Shown: positions 8,340 through 20,151, counted from the first letter of the stretch. The stretch is DNA of 34,635 bases from Bacteroidota bacterium (GCA_009908945.1 JAAAOI010000140.1:1-34635); one strand, 5' to 3'. Notes: a model not told the origin generated them from the letters alone. Made by a program: numbers and translations.

Positions 8340-9880
8340 CGGACCCATCCGCAGCCGATGCTCCCGAGGAAGGGTCCCCGGGTGCGCCCGAGCCCCGGGC
8401 GCGCGGCGTGGCGCTCTGGGATGTCGCCCGGCAGAGCGGCGTCTACGCCCTCGGCAACATCGCCCTGAAAGCCAGCGGCCTGCTCATCGCGCCGCTGTAC
8501 CTGAACCCGGAACTGCTCACGGTAGAGGGCTTCGGGCAGTTTGCCCTGCTGAACGTGACGGCGCAGCTGGCCATCTTCATCGTGGGCCTGGGGCTGGGGC
8601 AGGGCCTGCTGAAGTTTACCACCGACCCGGACCTGGCGCACAAGCGACAGGCGCTGCCCTTCACTACACTCATGGCCACGCTGGGAGCTGTGCTCGTTGG
8701 GTGTAGCCTGCTGGCCGCGCTGGCCGACCCGCTCACCAAGGTGCTGCTGGGAGCTGGCGCGCCGTCGACGCTACTGGTGCTGGTAGCCGGGTACGTGGGC
8801 GCAAAGGTGATGGGCAGCATCCCGCTGATGCTGCTGCGCGCCCGCGAGCGCGCCGGGTGGTACGCGACGGCCGTAGGGCTGGAGGCGCTCGTCCTGGTGG
8901 GGGCGGTGTACTACTTTCTGGCCGTGCTGCCGTGGGGCCTCTGGGGCCTGATGGCCGCCTATGCCGCATCTGCCACCGTGGGCACCACCGTGCTGCTGGT
9001 GGCCATGCTGCGGCTGGTGCCGTGGACGGTCGACCGCACCCTTGTGCTGCCCCTCATCCGCTTTGGGTGGCCGCTGGCCATCGGGGCGCTCGCGGCCTGG
9101 TTCCTGAACCTGGGCGACCGCTACCTGCTCTCGTGGCTGGTGGACGACGCCACGACGGGCCTCTACGAGTGGGCCGCACGGCTGGCAGGGGCGGTTAACA
9201 TGCTGTTTGTGCAGAGCTTTCAACTGGCGTTCTCGGTCATCGGCTTGAAGGCCCTGGGCCGGGGCGATACGGCGGCCGCCCTGCACCGCACCATCTTTCG
9301 GCACTATGTGGCCCTCACGGGCTGGGCCTCGCTGGGGATCGCGCTGCTGTCGTACGACCTCACGCGGCTCCTTACGGCGGAGGCGACGTATCTCAAAGCC
9401 GAGCCGCTGGTGCTGCTCCTGGCGCTCGGGTTTATGGCGTACGGTGTCCACTTTATCATCACGAACGTGCTCTATGCCGCGGGCAAGACCGGCACGATGG
9501 GCAGCCTCGTGTTTGCCGCAGCCGTGCTCAACCTGCTGCTGAACCTCGCCCTGATCCCATTCATCGGGGCGGTGGGGGCGGCCCTCACCACGTATGTCTC
9601 GTACCTGGCCCTGGCCCTGGGCAATGCCTACGTGGCCGGCAAGACGCAGGCGGTGGCCTTCCCCTGGGGGCGGTATGCAGGCGTCGTGGCTCTGGTGGTG
9701 GCCCTGTACGCCGTAGGATGGACGGTACAGGGCGCCCCCCCTGCACTGCGCCTGAGCGTCCGCCTTGGCCTGATCGCGGCATTCCCGCCGCTGCTGGTAG
9801 TCACGCGGTTCTACACCTGGCAGGAGGTCCGGGCGACGGCACGGCTGGTGCAGGGCTACCTGCGCAGGCCCCAGCCATAG
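8336..9880 (+). CDS. Oligosaccharide flippase / polysaccharide biosynthesis (MOP superfamily) protein
   Basis: GTG start overlapping the previous stop; multi-TM; DVARQSGVYALGNIALKASGLLIAPLYLNPELLTVEGFGQFALLNVTAQ typical of Wzx-like flippases. Confidence 0.85.
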   Translation: MTDPSAADAPEEGSPGAPEPRARGVALWDVARQSGVYALGNIALKASGLLIAPLYLNPELLTVEGFGQFALLNVTAQLAIFIVGLGLGQGLLKFTTDPDLAHKRQALPFTTLMATLGAVLVGCSLLAALADPLTKVLLGAGAPSTLLVLVAGYVGAKVMGSIPLMLLRARERAGWYATAVGLEALVLVGAVYYFLAVLPWGLWGLMAAYAASATVGTTVLLVAMLRLVPWTVDRTLVLPLIRFGWPLAIGALAAWFLNLGDRYLLSWLVDDATTGLYEWAARLAGAVNMLFVQSFQLAFSVIGLKALGRGDTAAALHRTIFRHYVALTGWASLGIALLSYDLTRLLTAEATYLKAEPLVLLLALGFMAYGVHFIITNVLYAAGKTGTMGSLVFAAAVLNLLLNLALIPFIGAVGAALTTYVSYLALALGNAYVAGKTQAVAFPWGRYAGVVALVVALYAVGWTVQGAPPALRLSVRLGLIAAFPPLLVVTRFYTWQEVRATARLVQGYLRRPQP

Positions 9881-9953
9881 GCGTTTCGGATCCCCACGGG
9901 CGAGCAGCCGTCCTACACTATCGTCACCTTTACCTCCGTTGCCCCCGTCCCCT

Positions 9954-10949
9954 GTGGCTACACCCAACGATACGTCCTCTACTCCCATTTTCTGGGAACG
10001 CCTGCGGGACTGGATGACGGATACTGGCCGCGGCGATGGTGGCGACAGCGATACCGGCCACTCAGGGATCGCCATCACCGTTTGTATTCTGGTGTCGCTC
10101 TTCCTGTGGTTTACCCTCACCCTGCGGGATGTGCACACCGATACGGTGGAGGTCCCGCTGCGGGTGGATGACGTGCCTGCCGATGAGGCGCTGGTCGAGT
10201 ATCCTCCCGCTACGGTGCGGCTGCAGGTGCGGGGCGAAGGCTTCAACCTGCTGCGTATGCGCTTCAACCCCCCGGTGGTAGCGGTGGACGGCCGGCAGGA
10301 GCAGGTGGACCTCTCGGATATTATTTCCGATCTGGGCCGTGACGTACAGGTCGAGAGTATCTTGCCGCGCTCTATCAGCCTCCGGAAGGAGCCGCTGCGC
10401 ACGGCCCGCATCCCGATCCAGGTGCGTGCCGACCTCGGGACGGCTGCTACGTACGAGCTTGCGGCCCCGCCGTCTGTACAGCCCGATTCGGTAAGCGTGG
10501 CCGGGGCGGAATCTATCATCGAAGACCTGGACGCCTGGCCTACGGAGCGCGTGGAGCGGAGCAATCTCCGTGACTCCCTCGCCGTGCGCGTCGCGCTGAA
10601 AGACACGCTGCGGGGGCTCGTCCGCAAAGACCGGGAAACGACCACCCTGCGGGCTGTGGCCGTGGCCTTTACCGAGAGCGTACGGGAAGTGCCCGTGCGC
10701 GTTACCGGCGTTCCCGCCGATGTCGTCTCGCTCGATCCGTCGACCGTAGAGGTGCGCTACCGGGTAGCCCTGGATGACTACGACGAGGCGTTGCAGGCCG
10801 AAGAGCTCTTCGCCACGGTGCCCTACGATGAGATCCGCACCGATACCACCGGCTTTGTGCGGCCCCGGGTGAATCTGCCGTCGGGGCTGCGGGTGCGCGA
10901 CGTAGAGGTGCGGCCGGATCGGTTGCGCTACTTCATTGCGCTGCAGTAA
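9954..10949 (+). CDS. YbbR-like domain protein
   Basis: GTG 9954 (or TTG 9939) start; single TM ITVCILVSLFLWFTLTL then repeated beta domains: EVPLRVDDVPADEALVEYPPATVRLQVRGEGFNLLRM, VREVPVRVTGVPADVVSLDPSTVEVRYRV. Confidence 0.7.
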   Translation: MATPNDTSSTPIFWERLRDWMTDTGRGDGGDSDTGHSGIAITVCILVSLFLWFTLTLRDVHTDTVEVPLRVDDVPADEALVEYPPATVRLQVRGEGFNLLRMRFNPPVVAVDGRQEQVDLSDIISDLGRDVQVESILPRSISLRKEPLRTARIPIQVRADLGTAATYELAAPPSVQPDSVSVAGAESIIEDLDAWPTERVERSNLRDSLAVRVALKDTLRGLVRKDRETTTLRAVAVAFTESVREVPVRVTGVPADVVSLDPSTVEVRYRVALDDYDEALQAEELFATVPYDEIRTDTTGFVRPRVNLPSGLRVRDVEVRPDRLRYFIALQ

Positions 10950-10995
10950 TGCATGGCGCTGCAGTGACGTGTGCGGCAGTGACGTGTGCGGCAGC
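10939..10995. repeat. Short decaying tandem duplications at the YbbR stop codon
   Basis: gcgctgcagtaatgcatg / gcgctgcagtgacgtgtg / cggcagtgacgtgtg / cggcag; perfect 15-bp unit cagtgacgtgtgcgg at 10962-10976 and 10977-10991. Confidence 0.85.
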
Positions 10996-11021
10996 CGGGG
11001 CCCCGGAGCTGACCCCTGCGG

Positions 11022-11987
11022 ATGACCGCAGAGCCTTATAGAGCCAAACAGCAGCCACCACCACTGGGCATGATTGATCTCGTACTGGCCGTGTGTTGCA
11101 GTTTAGGTATCGGCATGATTTTCAAGCATGCCGCAGGGGAAGGCCTGGACCGGCTTGCCCTGCTGACGGTAAATTATGCCGCTGCGGCAGCGGTAGCGGT
11201 GGTGTCGCTACAGCTGGGGCTGCAGCCGGTGGAGGGAGGCGGGTTGACGGCGTCGCCCGGCCTGTTGGCGCTGGGGGGCGTGACGGGCGTGCTGTTCATT
11301 GCCGGCTTCTTCGTGTTTGCGCTTGCCACACAGGTGGCGGGCATGGGCCTGGCTGTGGCTGTGCAGCGGCTGGCGGTGGTGATTCCGTTTCTGGCGTCTT
11401 GGGCGATATGGGGTGAGACCCCGTCCACGGCGCAGCGCCTTGGGCTTTTGCTGGGCGGAGTGGCCTTCTTCCTGATTGCGTTTCGACCCGACCCCTCGCG
11501 GGAGCCGGTAGCTGGAGGTCCGGCCGCCGCTGGCGTGCGCCTGCCGGCAACCGCAGAGCTGCGCACGTTCGGGGTGCTGGCCTTGCTCTTCATCGTCGCC
11601 GGCACCGTCGATGTGTCAATGAAAGCGTTCGATGAGCTGTTTGCAGCTACCAACAGCCGGGCGTTCTTCTTGCTGTTGGTGTTTGGCGTGGCGCTGGTGG
11701 TAGGCGCCGGGTTCGTGGCACACAACGGGCTGCGGCACGGGCGCTGGCCTACGCGCGCGGAGATGGGGTGGGGGGTAGGGCTGGGCATCATCAACTACGG
11801 CTCGGTGCTCTTCTTCCTGCGCGCCATCGAGGCCCTTTCGGGGCCGCTTGTGTTTCCGGCCAACCACATTGCCCTGGTGATCGGCGCGGCGCTGCTCGGC
11901 GTCTATTTTTGGGATGAACGGCTGCGCCCGCTCAACTGGGCGGGGCTGGGGGTGGCCGCCGTTGCGTTGGTGCTGCTCAACCTGTAG
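11022..11987 (+). CDS. EamA/DMT-superfamily transporter-like membrane protein
   Basis: About 10 hydrophobic segments, ends GPLVFPANHIALVIGAALLGVYFWDERLRPLNWAGLGVAAVALVLLNL, as in DMT transporters. Confidence 0.75.
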   Translation: MTAEPYRAKQQPPPLGMIDLVLAVCCSLGIGMIFKHAAGEGLDRLALLTVNYAAAAAVAVVSLQLGLQPVEGGGLTASPGLLALGGVTGVLFIAGFFVFALATQVAGMGLAVAVQRLAVVIPFLASWAIWGETPSTAQRLGLLLGGVAFFLIAFRPDPSREPVAGGPAAAGVRLPATAELRTFGVLALLFIVAGTVDVSMKAFDELFAATNSRAFFLLLVFGVALVVGAGFVAHNGLRHGRWPTRAEMGWGVGLGIINYGSVLFFLRAIEALSGPLVFPANHIALVIGAALLGVYFWDERLRPLNWAGLGVAAVALVLLNL

Positions 11988-12120
11988 ATCACGCCCAGCG
12001 CTACCGCGGGGGCCTACGGAACCGGGGGCCTGACCGTGGGTGCGCTCAGGCACATCGTTTGCTACGGTTGCCATGTGTGCGGCGCATCCGTCTGCCTTTA
12101 CTCGTTCGCTGGCTGCCCTA

Positions 12121-12863
12121 TGGAACCTGATCGTATCTCGTATCGCCACTTGTTTGGATGGACGCTGGCTGTGTTGGCCGTGGCCGCACTCGTCGCTGCT
12201 ACGGCGCTGCTCTACCACCTGCGCCACCCCATGCCCGCTGAGAGTCAGGTGCAAGCGGTGGTCCTGACGACCCTTCAGCAGGAGGCCGCTGCCTCGTTTT
12301 TGGTGACCGGCACGCTGGAGCTCGCCGCCACCAGCCGCATCCAGCACACCACCTACCAGCCCCTGCTTCCGTACCTGCCGCCGGCCAACCTGGGCACGAC
12401 GCATGCGGAGGCCCGCCTTCCGGGTACGGTGGCGTATGGATTCGACGTGCGGGACCTGACCGCCGACCATATTCGCCTGGACGCCGATGGGGTGATTCAT
12501 CTTGCCCTGCCGCCCCTGCAGGTGTTTTCGACAGCGCCTGATCTGGGCCATCTCCAGGTGGCTTCCACGCGCGAGTGGCGGGCGTGGCTCACCCGGCGGG
12601 ATGGCCGGGCGGCCGAGCGTGATGCCCTGCAGGCGGCCCAGCGCGCGCTCCGAACACAGGCGGCGCGGCATCTGACGCAGGCCCACGAGCCTCAGCTGCA
12701 CAGCGCAGAGGCGCTCCGCCACCTGCTGCTGCCCGCCGTGCACGCCCTGGGCGTGGCCACGCCTACCTTCCGCATGCAGATGGAATCCGGGTTGGTGTAC
12801 GAGGTCCGTGGGGCGGACGCCGGGCCCCTGCCAGCCCTCCGGCACAGCCGCCATGACGGGTAG
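12121..12863 (+). CDS. DUF4230-like membrane-anchored protein
   Basis: N-terminal TM then ...VVLTTLQQEAAASFLVTGTLELAA...AEARLPGTVAYGFDVRDLTADHIRLDADGVIHLALPPLQVFS, DUF4230 pattern. Confidence 0.65.
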
Positions 12864-12992
12864 GCTCGGCGGAAGCGGCCCATCCGCAGCGGTTTGCTCC
12901 CCGTCGGGTGGCCCTGCAGCCGCTGCAGAACCGCATGGTGCCTCCGCCGGTAAGACGCTATTCGATTTTTCTACACACGTGCCCTGCGCCGT

Positions 12993-15242
<2,250 letters not shown>

Positions 15243-15384
15243 CGGACTGCCCACTGCTGTTTGTTGTTTGTGAAGCGGGCACCTGAGCGCTGAGGGCGCC
15301 GTACCAGTGCTTGATCGTTGCCATTCCTGGGAGCTCTTCTCGCTGAGGCCCCTGCCTTTCCATCGCTTGATCGTTGTGCCTGCC

Positions 15385-15951
15385 ATGCTTTCCTCTCGTT
15401 CGCTGATTGCTGCGCCGCTCTGGGGGGCTGTTGCTCTGGTGGCTGCACTGTTCTTTCTGATCGCCTGTGAGGAAGAGCCCTCCGATCCTCAGGAGCGCTT
15501 TGAGCGCCTTGGGCAACGCGTCTACAACAGCTACTGCGCCACATGCCATGGGGCCAACGGGCAAGGGGTGCAGGGGGCTTTTCCGCCGTTACGGCAGACC
15601 GAGTGGGTCGTTGGAGATGAGGGGCGCCTCATTCGGCTTGTGCTACACGGCGTTGGTGGGGAGATGGAGGTGTTGGGCGAGACGTACAACAACGTCATGA
15701 CAGCGCATGGCTTCCTCTCGGATCAGCAAATCGCTGCCGTCCTGACGCACATCCGCAGCAGCTGGGGAAATGACGCCGAGACCATCCGTCCGGCACAGGT
15801 CCAGCGCGTGCGGCAAGCGTCCACGCAGCAGGGCACGTGGCAGGCGTCGGAGCTCTGGGAGGCCACCGGGATGCCTGGCGCAGCGGACGCCCCGGCGGAG
15901 GCCGGCGCAGCCGACGAGGCAGCCGACGAGGCAGCCGGCAACGCCCCCTGA
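15385..15951 (+). CDS. c-type cytochrome (single CxxCH), lipoprotein-like N-terminus
   Basis: FFLIACEEEPS lipobox-like; YNSYCATCHGANGQGVQGAFPPLRQTEWV...HGFLSDQQIAAVLTHIRSSWGN. Confidence 0.9.
   Translation: MLSSRSLIAAPLWGAVALVAALFFLIACEEEPSDPQERFERLGQRVYNSYCATCHGANGQGVQGAFPPLRQTEWVVGDEGRLIRLVLHGVGGEMEVLGETYNNVMTAHGFLSDQQIAAVLTHIRSSWGNDAETIRPAQVQRVRQASTQQGTWQASELWEATGMPGAADAPAEAGAADEAADEAAGNAP
15907..15939 (+). repeat. 12-bp coding tandem repeat (AADE)
   Basis: gcagccgacgag at 15907-15918 and 15919-15930, followed by partial gcagccggc. Confidence 0.9.
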
Positions 15952-16117
15952 AGCGCACGAGCCGTAAAAGCGGAGAGCAGGAGACGCCCAACGGCCTGCG
16001 GTAGGGCGTAGGATCGGGCGGGTGTAGCACGGCCTCTGAAAAACCAGGCAGACGGCTACGGGCGGAGAGGATGCGGAATCGTGCGGCGCGTCCTGCCTCT
16101 TCACCCTGGCCGGGCGG

Positions 16118-17953
16118 TCAGTCGGCTTGCAGCGCACTGGGCAGCGAGGGCGAGGCAATATCGAGGTGCTGCGGGGGGTGCGGGGGAAGGCGCAGGCGCT
16201 GCCGGGCCTCGCGGGTGGCAGCAGCGAGCCGGTCCCAGGCCCCAAACTTCCACAGCTTGATGTGCGTCTGGGCGGCGTAGTGCTGCATCTGCCGGAAGTG
16301 GCTCGGGTTGTCCTCCAGCAGCGCTTCGAACGCTTCCCCGATCTCGTGGAGCCGCGCCTTGTTGGCCTCGGTAAAGCCAAACTGCCCCACGCTCTCGACG
16401 AGGGCGGCATACCGGCGGTCCCACGCGGTGTACTCCGCGGGGCGGAGCGTGTAGGTGTTGTCATCGAAGATGCGGGTGGCGGAGCGGTCGATGATGTGCA
16501 GGCCGTGGGCCTCGAGGTGGGCGGTAGCGCCGATGGGTAGGAAGAAACGCACGGGGTGGCTGCCGGCTGTGGCCGTTAGGCGGGCGTTGCCCCGGGCGGG
16601 CACCGTAAGACCCGGCGCTGGAGCCGGGAGGTCGAAGTGCATATTCATCGCCCGGAACCCGGCATAGGCCGACGCCCCGTCCGGGGCCGGATGCCAGTCC
16701 AGGTGCTCTGCGTCCGCCAGCACCGCCAGCACCTCCCGCAGCGTGATGGACTGGCCTGCGGCCAGCTGCACCTGCTCGGCTCGCATGGTGCGTGAGGTGT
16801 CTACCGGCAAGTGCTCCGTCGCGCGGAGGGCGCCGTAGAGGGAGGGCACGTAGCCCTGCGAGTACGTCTTGAACGTAGATTCGCTGGCGACGAGGTCGAA
16901 GCCCTCTGTGAGGGCCCAGATGTAGCCGTCCAGCACGCTGCGGGGATAGACCATCGCGTCCGGCTCGTTCTCCACAAACCGCTGCAACACATGGAAGATG
17001 TTGTTTGGCCCTGTGTGATAGGCCGAAAGGCCGGCGATCTCGCTACCGAAGGCATTGACGTGGCTGCGCACCATCTGGAAGGCTTGCTCCATCGTGAGGA
17101 GCGGGTGTAGCGCCTCCCGCACGTCCACGCTGCGTCCGGCCTCCGCCGAGAGGCGGTACCGGTGAATGTTGTGGCGTCGGAGCTGCGCCGGCATCATCTG
17201 GTAGCGTCCCCGAGCCCCGGCAGAGGAGACGAGGTGGTCCTGGTTGAAGGTCTCTACCGTGCTCAGCTCCGTCACCAGCAGGCTGAGGTCCAACATGCGG
17301 GCCAGGCGGATCTCATACTCATGCACCAGCGCTTTGCGCTCGCGTGCTTCCAGCATCTGGTTGGCGCGTCCCCATCGCACACTGATATGCTCGCGGGGAA
17401 AGCCGCTCTCTTCCATCGCGTCGAGGATACGTCGGGTCTCCTCGCGGCGCTCCCGGTCGATGGCAGGCCAGTTGGCTTCCCCCCGAGCCCGGTAGGTGGC
17501 GCGGGCATCCTCCAGGGTATGAACCTTCAGCACCTCCCCGGTGCGGCTATCCCGAAAGCGCATCGTGAAGTTATCGTCGACCCCCTGGCGGGTCACGAAC
17601 AGGTCCAGTAGGTCGTGAAAGGCCGAGAGGCGCTGGTCCCGCGCATACGACGTCCCAAAGGGTACGTCAGCCGCCGGTTCATACTGAACAAAGTACGACT
17701 GGAAGCGCTGGTGTGGATGTAACTCGTGGTCCTGCAGCGTAACGTTCGTGAGAGCGGTGGTAGCGCCCACCTCCACTTCCGAGTAGTTGCCCACGTCCAG
17801 AGCAGGTAGCACATACCGGCTCATGGCCTCGCTGGCGGTCAGGTCGCCGCTGCCCGAGATCGTGAGGGCCAGTCCCATTACGAGCAGCACAGCCACAGTG
17901 GCCGTCCAGAGCACGCGGGCGCGAGATGAGGAAGAGGCAGTAGCGGGTGACAT
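16118..17953 (-). CDS. Lytic transglycosylase (SLT domain)-like membrane-anchored protein
   Basis: N-terminal TM; VTELSTVETFNQDHLVSSAGARGRYQMMP and SEIAGLSAYHTGPNNIFHVLQRF correspond to ES...SSAGA.GLMQ.MP and AYN.GP motifs; later FKTYSQGYVPSLYGALRATE. Confidence 0.75.
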   Translation of the reverse strand: MSPATASSSSRARVLWTATVAVLLVMGLALTISGSGDLTASEAMSRYVLPALDVGNYSEVEVGATTALTNVTLQDHELHPHQRFQSYFVQYEPAADVPFGTSYARDQRLSAFHDLLDLFVTRQGVDDNFTMRFRDSRTGEVLKVHTLEDARATYRARGEANWPAIDRERREETRRILDAMEESGFPREHISVRWGRANQMLEARERKALVHEYEIRLARMLDLSLLVTELSTVETFNQDHLVSSAGARGRYQMMPAQLRRHNIHRYRLSAEAGRSVDVREALHPLLTMEQAFQMVRSHVNAFGSEIAGLSAYHTGPNNIFHVLQRFVENEPDAMVYPRSVLDGYIWALTEGFDLVASESTFKTYSQGYVPSLYGALRATEHLPVDTSRTMRAEQVQLAAGQSITLREVLAVLADAEHLDWHPAPDGASAYAGFRAMNMHFDLPAPAPGLTVPARGNARLTATAGSHPVRFFLPIGATAHLEAHGLHIIDRSATRIFDDNTYTLRPAEYTAWDRRYAALVESVGQFGFTEANKARLHEIGEAFEALLEDNPSHFRQMQHYAAQTHIKLWKFGAWDRLAAATREARQRLRLPPHPPQHLDIASPSLPSALQAD

Positions 17954-18006
17954 GGGCGTAAAGCGAGAGCCTTAAACAAATAGTAAGAGTCCCTACAGGA
18001 GAGCCC

Positions 18007-18720
18007 CTACGAAAGCGCAGGGGTGCGATGCGTCCGGGCTCGTGAAATGAGGTGGGTGAAGAGGGGCTGCAGGGCAGGGCCCATGCGTTCCGGATGAAAC
18101 TGTACCCCGAGAATGTGGCCGTCGGGATGCTCGATCCCTTCCACCACGCCATCGGGGGCGACGGCCGATACACGGTACGGCGCTGCTACCGAGGCCAGGG
18201 CCTGCAGGTGGCGCGTATTGATGGCGTCGACCCCCTCACCAAGCAAGCGTGCCAGATGGGTCCCCGGCACGCAGCGTAGCGGATGGGTCGTAGCCCCGCG
18301 CTTTTGGCTGTGGGTGGCCGCCCCGTCGTGCTGCTGCTCCACATCTGCGTAGATGGTGCCTCCCGCCAGGGCGTTGAGCAGCTGCATGCCATAGCAGATG
18401 CCCAGGATGGGTTTGCCGGCTGCCAGCACCCGCCGGAGGAGGGCCCGGTCTGCCGTCCGGCGCTCGGGGGCCGTCGCGTTGATGTCGGCGGGAAGCGTCC
18501 CAATGAGTCCCTCGGTAACGGCTGGGCCCCCCGTCACAATGAGCGCGTCCAGTCGCTCCGCCAGCGTCGTCACCGGGCCGTCACCCTCTACCATCGGCAC
18601 GATCCACGGCAGCCCTCCGGCCGCCTCCACAGCGCGCACGTAGGGCAGGGCGAGGCGCTGCTCGCCATCGGTAAACGAAGTGGTGATGCCAATCAGCGGA
18701 TACACAACGGGAAGGGCCAT
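18007..18720 (-). CDS. Gamma-glutamyl-gamma-aminobutyrate hydrolase family protein (peptidase C26, class I glutamine amidotransferase)
   Basis: YPLIGITTSFTDGEQRLALPYVRAVEAAGGLPWIVP...KPILGICYGMQLLNALAGGTIYAD...GVEGIEHPDGHILGVQFHPERMG-type catalytic Cys/His motifs. Confidence 0.9.
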   Translation of the reverse strand: MALPVVYPLIGITTSFTDGEQRLALPYVRAVEAAGGLPWIVPMVEGDGPVTTLAERLDALIVTGGPAVTEGLIGTLPADINATAPERRTADRALLRRVLAAGKPILGICYGMQLLNALAGGTIYADVEQQHDGAATHSQKRGATTHPLRCVPGTHLARLLGEGVDAINTRHLQALASVAAPYRVSAVAPDGVVEGIEHPDGHILGVQFHPERMGPALQPLFTHLISRARTHRTPALS

Positions 18721-18803
18721 GAGACAGAACAGGCAGGGTGGCAAAGGGACTGTTACAGGGTATGAAATCGAACGCAGAAGTCCCAGGGCTATGACATAAG
18801 GCG

Positions 18804-19136
18804 TCAGGGGGCCACTTCGTACGCCCGGATGGGGCGGGGATCGTTAGGGGCGGTGATATCGAGGGAGAGCGTCAGGTGGTTGGGCTGCCGTAATACCCCA
18901 GTAACGTCGGCAAAGCCGCCGCGGTCAAGCTCGTCATGCAAGGTATTCTTTATGGTGCGTGCGGTGGGAGCGGCGGTACTGGTCGACGACCCATGAATGA
19001 CCTTCACGCTGCTCCGCCCACGAGCGGCCGCCTCGTCCAACACACGGTACACAATGTCGACGGCTTCGTGAACGGTCGTGCCATGCAGGTCTACCGTCAC
19101 AGTCATTCCATTATCGTCGATTCGGGCGAACGGCAT
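18804..19136 (-). CDS. Smr (MutS2 C-terminal-like) domain protein
   Basis: VTVDLHGTTVHEAVDIVYRVLDEAAARGRSSVKVIHGSSTSTAAPTARTIKNTLHDEL; DLHG and IHG motifs. Confidence 0.7.
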   Translation of the reverse strand: MPFARIDDNGMTVTVDLHGTTVHEAVDIVYRVLDEAAARGRSSVKVIHGSSTSTAAPTARTIKNTLHDELDRGGFADVTGVLRQPNHLTLSLDITAPNDPRPIRAYEVAP

Positions 19137-19269
19137 AAGGCGGCCTGAAGCGTTTGGGGTAAAAATATGGTAGGCGACCTTTAATCTATGATGTGCGTTC
19201 ACCAGATGTTCACTCGTTGGCTCACTTTTCTTGCGCTCTACCCTACAACCGATACCGGAGGTGTTACTT

Positions 19270-20151
19270 ATGCAACTGGAAACCCGCTCATACACCACCG
19301 TCACGCGTGGACTCGACCGCGCGTCGGTCCCGTTTCGCCTGTGGACGAAGGCCAAACGCCTGGGCACGTGGAACCCCGCGACGGTAGACCTGGCGACGGA
19401 CCGCGCCGACTGGCAGGCGCTCGCTCCGCAAGAGCAGGATCTGCTGCTGCGGCTTACTGCACAGTTTCAGGGGGGAGAGGAGGCCGTCGCCACCGACTTG
19501 CTGCCTTTCCTTCAGGTTGCCGCTGATGAAGGGCGGCTCGAGGATGAGCTCTTTCTGACGGCCTATCTCTGGGAAGAAGGCAAGCACGTGGAGGCGTTCG
19601 ATCGCTTCCTGCAGGAGGTGGCTGTGCAGGAGGTGGATCTCTCCGCGCTGCTGGTGCCGGCGCATCATGCGCTGTTTCAGGCGCTGGCGGAAGCGGTGGG
19701 TGCGCTCCGGGCCGATCCTACGCCCCGGCATCAGCTGGAGGCGGCCACCACGTATCAGATGGTGGTGGAGGGCGTGCTGGCGGAGACGGGGTATCAGGCG
19801 TACTATACCGTGCTGCAGGAACGAGACATCCTGCCCGGCATGCAGGAGATGGTGCAGGCCATCCAGCGCGACGAGGCGCGGCACGTCGCGTTCGGGCTCT
19901 ACCACATCGGCTGCCTGCTGGCCGAGGCCCCGGAGGAGCGCTGGCCCTGGGTGGAGGATCGCCTGCAGGCGCTGATGCCGCTGGTGCTCCAACTCATCGA
20001 GCAAACGCTGGCGCCGTTTGGCGATGACGTCCCGTTCGGCATCTCGGAGGATCAGTTCTTGTCCATCGGCATGGGGCAGTTTCAGAAACGGTACGACCGG
20101 CTGCAACGGCTGCGCGAACAGTCGCTCCATACCATCCGGTATGGCACATAG
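19270..20151 (+). CDS. R2-like ligand-binding oxidase (R2lox), ferritin-like Mn/Fe protein
   Basis: GGEEAV...WEEGKHVEAF...TTYQMVVEGVLAETGY...RDEARHVAFGLYHIG; E70, E103, H106, E167, E202, H205 plus V73/Y162 crosslink pair at R2lox spacing. Confidence 0.9.
   Translation: MQLETRSYTTVTRGLDRASVPFRLWTKAKRLGTWNPATVDLATDRADWQALAPQEQDLLLRLTAQFQGGEEAVATDLLPFLQVAADEGRLEDELFLTAYLWEEGKHVEAFDRFLQEVAVQEVDLSALLVPAHHALFQALAEAVGALRADPTPRHQLEAATTYQMVVEGVLAETGYQAYYTVLQERDILPGMQEMVQAIQRDEARHVAFGLYHIGCLLAEAPEERWPWVEDRLQALMPLVLQLIEQTLAPFGDDVPFGISEDQFLSIGMGQFQKRYDRLQRLREQSLHTIRYGT

Noticed and set aside
8771-10645. 624-aa minus-strand ORF
   Set aside because: Antisense to flippase and YbbR genes; no recognisable domain; high-GC shadow ORF
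15309-15376. Direct repeat gcttgatcgttg (15309-15320 and 15365-15376) before the cytochrome c gene
   Set aside because: Only two 12-bp copies 56 bp apart, with no symmetry or promoter context strong enough for a regulatory claim
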